Positions 38,401 through 47,400 of a stretch of DNA of 64,000 nucleotides are shown here, piece by piece. Under the pieces are notes generated by a model. It was not told the origin of the DNA and made no database searches. It worked only from the letters and a program-made list of their open reading frames with translations. Position numbers and translations under genes: made by a program. Source of the stretch: Tigriopus japonicus (Eukaryota > Arthropoda > Copepoda > Harpacticoida > Harpacticidae). The stretch covers positions 11,743,841 through 11,807,840 of the forward strand of contig CM021322.1 in the NCBI GenBank assembly GCA_010645155.1. Direction: 5' to 3'. Numbering within the stretch: position 1 is the stretch's first letter; the number at the start of each line of letters is the position of its first letter.

Positions 38401-41400
38401 CGTAAAATGCCCACAAAAACCGTATCGTAAAGGTCGAAGATCCCTTGAACTCGGGTTACTTATTCAAGCTTGAGAATTGGAACAGAAGTTTTCAATGATT
38501 TACTTCTTAAGAGAGAACTTATGCTTCTTGCCTTAACTCTTAAGAGTCACTGCGTTCATTTCCCCTTGAACAATAAAGAGCTCCATCATTTAAACAAGGC
38601 TGGAATATTGAATTTCCGATGAAATAAATGATTCAAACTCGTCCTAATTGTGTAGATTCGCCAAATGAAAGGCTTAAATCATTGTTCCAAAACGTTTAGA
38701 TGAAAACCATTAACGATGAAATGACATTATAATTGTTGGTTTGTCACCTCGGTCATTGAACAGAAACTCTAACCCACACGATATCTTTGTAAAAATTCTA
38801 AAACGTATCTTAAATGCAAGATCTTTTAGATTTCTCATTTTACTTGCATTCTCACTCACAATGATGTTCTTCAATGGGTTGTAGTGAGCATCTCTACCTT
38901 GGGTACAATTCTTATCCAGTCAAACACTGAATATAAGTTACTGTGGGTCAGCAGCATCTTTATTCTTATTCTATATCAGAAGTCATGTTTTTTCATGAAT
39001 TATTGTGTGTAAAAGACGTTGTGTTGTCCTGAAAATATGTATATTTCGGTCGGCAACAAAAGTCTACTTTTATCAAGTACTGGAGCTTTCTTCGTCTTAG
39101 TCTAAACCTTCACATTTGGTCGGTGTCCATAACCGTTGGTTCAATCTCAAACCAGGAGAGCAATGGTTCTCAAGAGGTGGTTGTTGATATGACGCCTGGC
39201 ATTGCCAAATAATGCCAAATTCGTTGCCCTTCCCCCCGTTCTTGTTGCCTTCTTTAGCAATGAAAAGGCATTCCTTTAATGAATGCGTGGATGATGAAGA
39301 TGACGGTGGTTCTTGGATGGTTTAGTGAGCCAGTGAGTGAGTGAGTGAGTGAGCAGCTCCTCGGTTCAATCTGGCCACTTCACCATTACACGACGATGAT
39401 GTCGGTCGTAAATAAGAATAAGAATGGCGGTAATAATCATAATCAGAACTATAACGCCATGCCTACCGGGATTTTGGGTTAAGATTATCCCAAGCAACTC
39501 AGGTCGGGTGTTGATACATGGATTTCATATCATACTAAAACTCTATCGATGGCATATTATGTTCCCTCAGATGTAGAATGTAACGGTAAAGATCCGAAAT
39601 TATATGAGCTTCAAGTCTCTAAGTAGGTTTAATCTCAAATATATACTTTTTGTGCCAGTTTTCTAACCCTTTCGGATTTTAAATTGTCTCCCAACATAGT
39701 TACCCTGGCTAAGGGTTTGTAAAGTGTTTGGTCCCACAATTTTAGGTGGCAATTATGGTTTTCGTATCGAGAGAATCGAGCTCAACTCGGAACAGACCAT
39801 GGATGAGTTACTCCTTGTGTACAAAAGGAGACAAAGAACAGGGGGGTAAAAAAAGCCTCCAATTGCCTTCTTCGTGGTTGAAGCCATCGTGGTTGTAAAA
39901 AAGACTGTCGCCTTTTAGCGATAGTCATTCAGACTGGTCTTGTAAGCACGTACTTCGGACATTTTATTCAAAATACCCGAGCTCCGTTTCCGGAGTCTGA
40001 CACGGAATTTGTGAATGCGTGCCTGTGAACCAACGTAATTAATGCCGCAATTAGCATTTGTCTTGTGGCTAAAGCATCTTCAGTTTGGGTTAGATGATAA
40101 AAACTACCTTAGCAAAGTGCATTTTTTATATTTGATATCAAAAGATTTAAGCGTTCACCATTACGTAAATTCAAATCTTCAAATTTAAAAAGCGCTTCCA
40201 ATGAGGCAAGCTCAGTAAACATCAGCTGAGCCTATTTGTTTACCCCGTAGCTCGGTCATGGCCTCTGGTGACTCATCGCTTCACTAAAATTCTACGATCG
40301 GATCTCGTTCTCGATGGTTCGTCGCGGAGCAACTGCCCACTCGTAATTTTTGATCGAGCGCAAATTGGAAAAGAACAGACGTACCACAAAAGAGCGGCGC
40401 AATTCTTCGGGGCACATAATCAACAACCTTTTTCTCACTGTGCTTACTCCATGCCTTGGAATATTGGAATAACCTACTTAATTTTGAAAATACTGCCTAA
40501 GAAATGCCTATTACTTGGACCATTTTAGAAGAGATGGTTTTCTATTGGAACTAGCCAAGTTTCGTCCATCTTGAGTTGGAGCTCGAGTGTCTCCAAGTCA
40601 AAGTAGCTCCTCAAATATTTGTTCCCTTACCAGACAACGGTACACGAAAGTTAAAGTCTCCCCTTACAGGGAGGTCCAAAAATATTGATACCATTCTTCA
40701 ATTTTACCCTTAATTTCAATGGTTTGATGTAAACACTTGTTTTCAGTTTAGAGTTATAAAGCAATCCTATTTTTTGTAAAGAAAAAGTGTTGGAGAATGC
40801 AAGCTCACACGAAACAAATTATTTCTTGGACTTGTCAGTTATAGATAGATAGATAGATTTATTTCAAGAGTTGCGGAAATTTGATTGAACACTGTAAATA
40901 GTGACAACACTTGATTGTTTAATTTGCCTACTCCATTCTCCTACAGGTAAAAACATGAACTAACCCATTGAACGACGTTGAAGCTAAGTTTTGAGACTTT
41001 TGAACGCTACCATGGATTTATATTTAGGAGTTCAAAGGTTATCCTGATATGACAAATGTAAGTTGGTGCAAAAAAAACAGAATTTCAAACACTTGATTTT
41101 TTCAAAAGAGGATTCCATTCCCCGGAGAGTTACAAAAAACGAGTGGCAAATCTTATTCGAAAGTGAATGTTTTTGGTTTGTCCCTATATTTAATGTGTAG
41201 ATGTTGCCCCGACACTGGAATCCCGCCATTTCCCCACACACTTACTCCTTTCGAGAGGCCGAGCAAAAAGTGGCCCCCTTGACCTCATTTGAGGGCTGGC
41301 AATCGCTTTTGTACACACACTTTGAAGACCGGCCTATCTTGTCTTCATGGAAACTTTGGGTGGACCCGTTTCCCTCTTCCATGTCAAAACCGTTGAGTTT

Positions 41401-44400
41401 GTACGTAGTTTGTGCATTAAAGCCCGATTTTCCCCATATGCTTTCAAGCCGTCGGAGACGGATGGCGAATACCAATGATAAGTCCTGCGACGTACATTGA
41501 ATGATCATTTTTGGGTGGTTTAAAATGCTAATTTGCACTGGAAATTGCCAGCCACATGATAGTCTGGGGTTGTTTTGAGTGGGTTATCCCGGTGGTGAAG
41601 GGAACTAACTGATCAAGCCCATGCATGATGCATACACATACATGCCGAAAATGTCAAATAGTTTGCTTTGAAAGGGTTTGTCCTCCCCTCGGCGAGAACC
41701 AGGCGAAGAAAGCCAACGTTTGAATCGAGATTAGTGGCCGTTCGTTCGTTGGTTTGTTCATTCGTTGTTAGTATGTGTACGTATATGAGTCTGTCTCTCA
41801 TCGGATATTCTTGGCTGTCGCCTTTTCAATCCTTTCATCCAGATGCATCATCATGAGGGAGGGGGTATTGAAAAAAGGCAAAACAATGCGGAAAAACGCC
41901 GCGGCGTGCATATTAATTAACTTTTTAATTGTTCTCCCCTTCTTCCACCCCCGAATGGCGCTCATTTCCCCTCCGTCCCCATTGCCTCCTCCTTCCAACA
42001 ACCAACCCAGTCAGAAAAAGTGGCAACTAAACAATGATGCACTTTTTACGTTCATTTACTTCTACCACTCCAACCAACGTCTCTCAAGCATGCTCGATCG
42101 AGCCATCATCACCATCAACATCACCACCGGTCCTTGGGCTCCTTGTACACACACAAGCGCAGAGGTTTTGGTAGCCCATCGGAGACTGAAGTGTTCATAA
42201 GTATTCCAGGCACACCAACAAAGAAAAACCTCCTCGTTCGGAGCTCGGTCGTGTTTCCCCTAGATTTGTACCGACTGGATTATTGTTCAGTGTCGCCTGA
42301 GTCGATAGCTCTCGTTTCATCGTCAGTCGCCTCTTGGTCGACAGAGGGGAAGCCTCTCCCTTGCTCGGTCTCTGGTAGCTAAAACTAGTAGTGGTGATGG
42401 TTGGCATTGGCAGCACTTTTCTTTGCCTATCCTCACCCCTTTTGGTCTGTTTTTACTGGCCTTGTTGATTGTTGCAGATTTGAAGCCAGACCCTGAATCC
42501 AACATTGTTGTTGTTGTCGTCGTCGTCAACAACAACAGTCAAGCTGATGCTAAAGGAACCCCTTATCCCTCAGCCATTTGCACTTACCACCTTCCTTCGT
42601 TCAATGTCTACACTATGACTGTACTCCATTGGGCTATATGGGCACGCATGTACGTATGGAAGTCTGAGTCAAATGTTTGCTCGTACGTACATACAGTAGA
42701 TTGGGGTAAGAAGAAGAGTGCTCATCAATGTCACGGAGAAGTTTAGAACAATAGAACCCGCAACAATGCGTAAGTTAGTTGCCAGCTTGCTTACTCGCTC
42801 AAGAGCCCAAGGAATATGAGCATAGGGAGAAACCAACCGACATAAAAATGCTCCAAGGAAAGAGCTTTCAACTCTGAAATATTATTTTACACTTTTGTCT
42901 CCAAATCTGGCCACTTAAAATCTCGGCCTCGAAACTTTACGAGTCCTTACAAGAGTGGGTTATGAAATCAGAATTGAAATGCTGAAATGAGGAAAACAAA
43001 CGCAGCATCTCTTGACACGCGAACAGTCTTCTAAAAGAAGGTTCATTGTAATAGGAAATCAAAATTGCAAAATTTGTGCCAAGTGGCAATATCAATAAAA
43101 TGGAGTTAATGCCAATGATAATCATTTAATTGTCGACCAGGGGTGGAAAAGAGCAAGAACTAGCCGCTTAAATGTGTTTATCGACACGTGCATGTCGGTC
43201 CACTCTCTTTGGCCAGCTCCTCCAACGACTCCAAAAACCCTTTCTCCGTCTCAATTCAGGCTCGCTCGAAAAGAGCAACCCTCTTTGAGTCAAGACTGGA
43301 AAGAACAGTGTGCATGCATCAAACAAATATTTACGACAATGCGAACAACGCCAACCACAACACGGGCAACAGTTGTCCACTGCTTCATTATTAAAAGAAT
43401 GAAAAGGTTTTTTTTCATGATTGACGGCTGCACACCTGGCTCCCGAAAAACTCTCTCGTTGTGCGTCAGTTGCTCAATTCGACCGCAAGAAAGTTCTATC
43501 TCCATCCGCCCAAATGCGAGTTGGACTCCCGAAGTGCGTAAAGAACAGAATTCCAAGTCTGCACTTGTCAAAATCTGTTGACGAATTGGCTATCTTGAAA
43601 ATTCTATTTTTGGTAATTTGTCGAGACTCCAAGTCTCTTTCGCCTTGATAAAATAAAGGTAGTGGTAAAGTCATCTGGTCCTTAACCTTTGCATCTCATT
43701 TGACATAGGACCCATTGGATGATGTACTGAAGATAATCAAACTGATATATCCAATAGGAATAATGACCATTTTGTTTCACATTTTAGTAGATGCAATTAT
43801 CCCTTCAATAAGATCCCTTGTAATGAGGTCCACAGCTCAAACACTTCTTTGTTATTGCCAGGCCTCTCAACCTCGCTAAAGATACTGTAGGTCCTAGATC
43901 CTCATATATTGATCCGGGATCTGCTCATTGAGTGATTAAGACAAGAATCTAACCAAGTTATTTAATCCAGTATTCTAAAGTTATTCTCTTGACCCACCTT
44001 CCCCGGAGTCCGATGAGCAAATTGGCTGCCCTAACTCCGATTCCCGATGGGCCACCCGGTTCAAGGAGCGAAGGACACTTTTTGCAGTACTATTAAGGAT
44101 AAAGAACCTCATCGCACTCACTCAATCACTCATCGCCTAGTGAAGAAACACGCTTCGACCGATTGGGCCGATTGGAGCCGTCGTCTAAAGACAATTGGAC
44201 TCCCACTGAAGAAGACACAAGCATCCTTTTCCGAACTTGTTGAGATTCACAGGATAACTGACAAACCCCAAGCATGTTCATTTGAAATAACCCTTCAAAA
44301 GAGCATCTCAACGAAGTGAGTGGCAAGGTCTGTTTTTAATGATAATCCTACCTCGACGACGTTATGAGAATCATAACGGCCCCAGGGTAGAGTTAAAGGG

Positions 44401-47400
44401 GGCGGGTGAGAGAGACAAAGGCAAAAACACGCGAAAATACCTTTGGAAGGACCCTCAGTTTTGCCCAGATGAGCCATACTTCTGACTTGGGTGCACGGTT
44501 TGCCCCCTGAGTGAGGCATAAACAATTATCATCCAAGTCAACGAGCAAATCGTCGGAGACTGTAGGTGAAGAATAAAGTGCCTCAAGTTAGTAGTTTACT
44601 TTTCATGGTCAAGGCTCAAAAAAGAATGGGATATGCTTCACGCTCTTTTGTAGAGACGGAATTTTGATGTGAATTGAAACAATCGTAGCAATTATTGTCA
44701 TGTTTCCAATCTTGCTTCCTGGAATTATATGCCTGCCACAAGAAACTGATACTCTTTCTTAGTTATCATCAAAACTAAAGTTTATTGGACTTGAAGCCAT
44801 GTTTTCAAAATTTTGCAAATCTGAACTAATGTTCAAAGAATTTACAAATTGTTGCAAACCTAGATCAAAGGATGCCATTGTCCATAAACTAACATATTCC
44901 AATTAAAAGTTAGTAACCCCCACCGTAGGTTTGACGGCTGCGCATTACTTTTTGACCCCAAAAATGAAACTAAGATCAAAATAAGCATTTTTGGGGATGG
45001 GATGGTTATGTGCTCTTCTCTGTCAATTTCATTCCTAACCTACCCTAGTGAATTTGGTAAATCTTAAGACAGCCTATTTACACATTTAAACATGATTTTT
45101 GCTGAAAAATCTTTAAAATGTTGACTTTCGTTGCTTTTGATTATAAAGCTTCCGATATGGTGCAAAATACATTTCAACTTTAGAAAGAAGTAACCATCAT
45201 GAATCAAATGAAACATTTTTGAAGTATTACAGCCCAGATCACCCTTTAACCCTAAGAAGTTGGCCATATTTAGCTTCAAGAAATGCCAATCGGTGAACTC
45301 ATTTTAAGACTAAATTGTCCGTGGTCAGCCTTTGTGGGATATTTCAAGCATGATTAATCAGTCATGTTCGAACTTCAGAGTCAATTTGTGTGACAATTGC
45401 CGACAAAAAGCAATTGACACCCAAGCACTCATAACAATCTAAGGAAATGGCCAGTTTATGGATTGTTTCAATGAAAGAAGCTAAAACCACGTCCAATAAA
45501 TGAAAGATCGATTTGGTTCAACGTGTCTTTCTTTTCAAGTTGCTCCACAAGGCGGTGCTAGTTTATCCTCCAAGTTTTAAGGGAGCGAAGAAAGAAAGGG
45601 TCGGGGTCACTTTGGAAGGGGGTAATGGTAGCTATCCCGTTGGTACAATTGGTACCGACAATTGGCGTTGGCTTGAGTGAATGAATTAACAAAGGAAGCA
45701 ATTCATCAACATTTGAAGCGCTCACTACCGAGATAATTATTAGTGTAGTGAGTAGTACGGACAAGGAATTCGTTGATCCCTCCCTCTCAGCCAGCAATAT
45801 TGCAGGAGTGATGATGTTGCTTAGGTATTTGGATGTTCATAGTCATCAAAGCCAGTGAAAAGGCTTAATAACAACCTGGAGCTAAAAGTGCTCATGTGTC
45901 TAGTTCCTAATCCCATCCACCTGTGAACACAGTCGAAAAAGGTTTGGAAATGATCAAGATGTTTTGGTTGGAACATCACAACTAAGTAAGCTTTGTCCTA
46001 GTGAGACGTTGTCAAACCATAAGATTTCGTTCCGTTTCCTTCATGTGTTTTTGTGGTCTTTAGCATCATTAGAGATCTAAAGTTGGATTTCGTGAGACGA
46101 AGCTTCACAGAAGTTTTAGACTCGGCCCACCACTTGACATGCACTCGAAAAGAGTACCATTCTATACCATTATGACTTGTACTGACATAGTTAGTTGTTT
46201 TGATCTTCATCCTTTTCATACTCAAGATTTCTGTAACACTACTGAACCATCATATTTCAAATATGGCAAGAAAAAACTAGGTAAAAAATCAAAAAGAACG
46301 ATTCATAAAACATCTCCATTGATCAAAAATACGTTTTAAAAACTAGTTTGAAAATAATGTCATTCAAAAAATTTGATCTCGAAGTCAGCATCCAATCTTT
46401 ATTTCGCAAAAGGATCTCTGAATCAGCATAAGGATAACTCTTCCCAAATCTGTCGAGTAATGGGACATGCACAAAGGTTGCTCAAGCGAGCATTTGAAAT
46501 CATACCGCTAGCGGTAAAACAAGACCCTTGGCCTGAGCTGAGTTGCTCGGCCTATATTGGCAAATTCAAGTCATTTCAATTTTAGCGTGCGTTCAATAAG
46601 TCTAGGTCCCGAGAAATGATCGCAATTTTACATTCAGATACCTCTGCATACACCTTGTTGATTATTTGCTCTGTGTATTAGATGGTTAAAAAGCTACTAC
46701 TAATTATGCATTCCAAGAAAGAAGCAGCAAAAAATATTTCTTTTCTCCTAATGGGAATCATTTTTAAATCTTGATATAGTTCTGTAGAATCAAAGGAGTA
46801 TCGGCCCTAAGTATCTTCCGATCTGGGAAGCGACTCATCTGCAGCACTAAATAGACCGCAATCTCCCCTTCTTGACAGCAGAATGTGGTGGTTCAGAACT
46901 AGCACTCGTGTTAACTGATTGGTGAGTTGGGGTTCGCGCCTCCACGAGGGTTTTTGATACAAACGTTTTTCAGTAAATGTTGTCTCTTTTTCTATATTTT
47001 TAGGTATGTTTAGGTATATTTAGGTTAGGTTAGGTTAAGTTTAGGTTTAAGTTTAGTTCAGATAATCTTTTGCTCTTCCTGTCAATATTTTGTCCATATC
47101 TATGACGGTATGACTCATCTCCCAGATCGGAAGACATTCAGAGGCCATACTTGGATTTGCCAAAATGGGCAGAACAACTCAGCACAGACAAGCCCTGTTT
47201 TTTCGCAAGTGGTATGATTGAAAACACTCACTTGAGCAACTTTTGTGCATGCCCCATTGCTTTGGGTTCATTTAAGGGCTTTCTCAGACACTTATCTAGC
47301 AGCCCAATCGCCTTAAATAATAAGTTTCTAAAATTCGACTTCGGTAAAAGGTTGCAGCGGACGATCATTGCGCGTTGAGATCATGCAAATTTGATAGGTT

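Noticed and set aside
46816..47135. AGATCGGAAGA / TCTTCCGATCT, which resembles sequencing adapter
   Set aside because: Only 11 bases match, the next bases differ from the adapter, and both occurrences are inverted ends of a larger repeat inside continuous genomic sequence.
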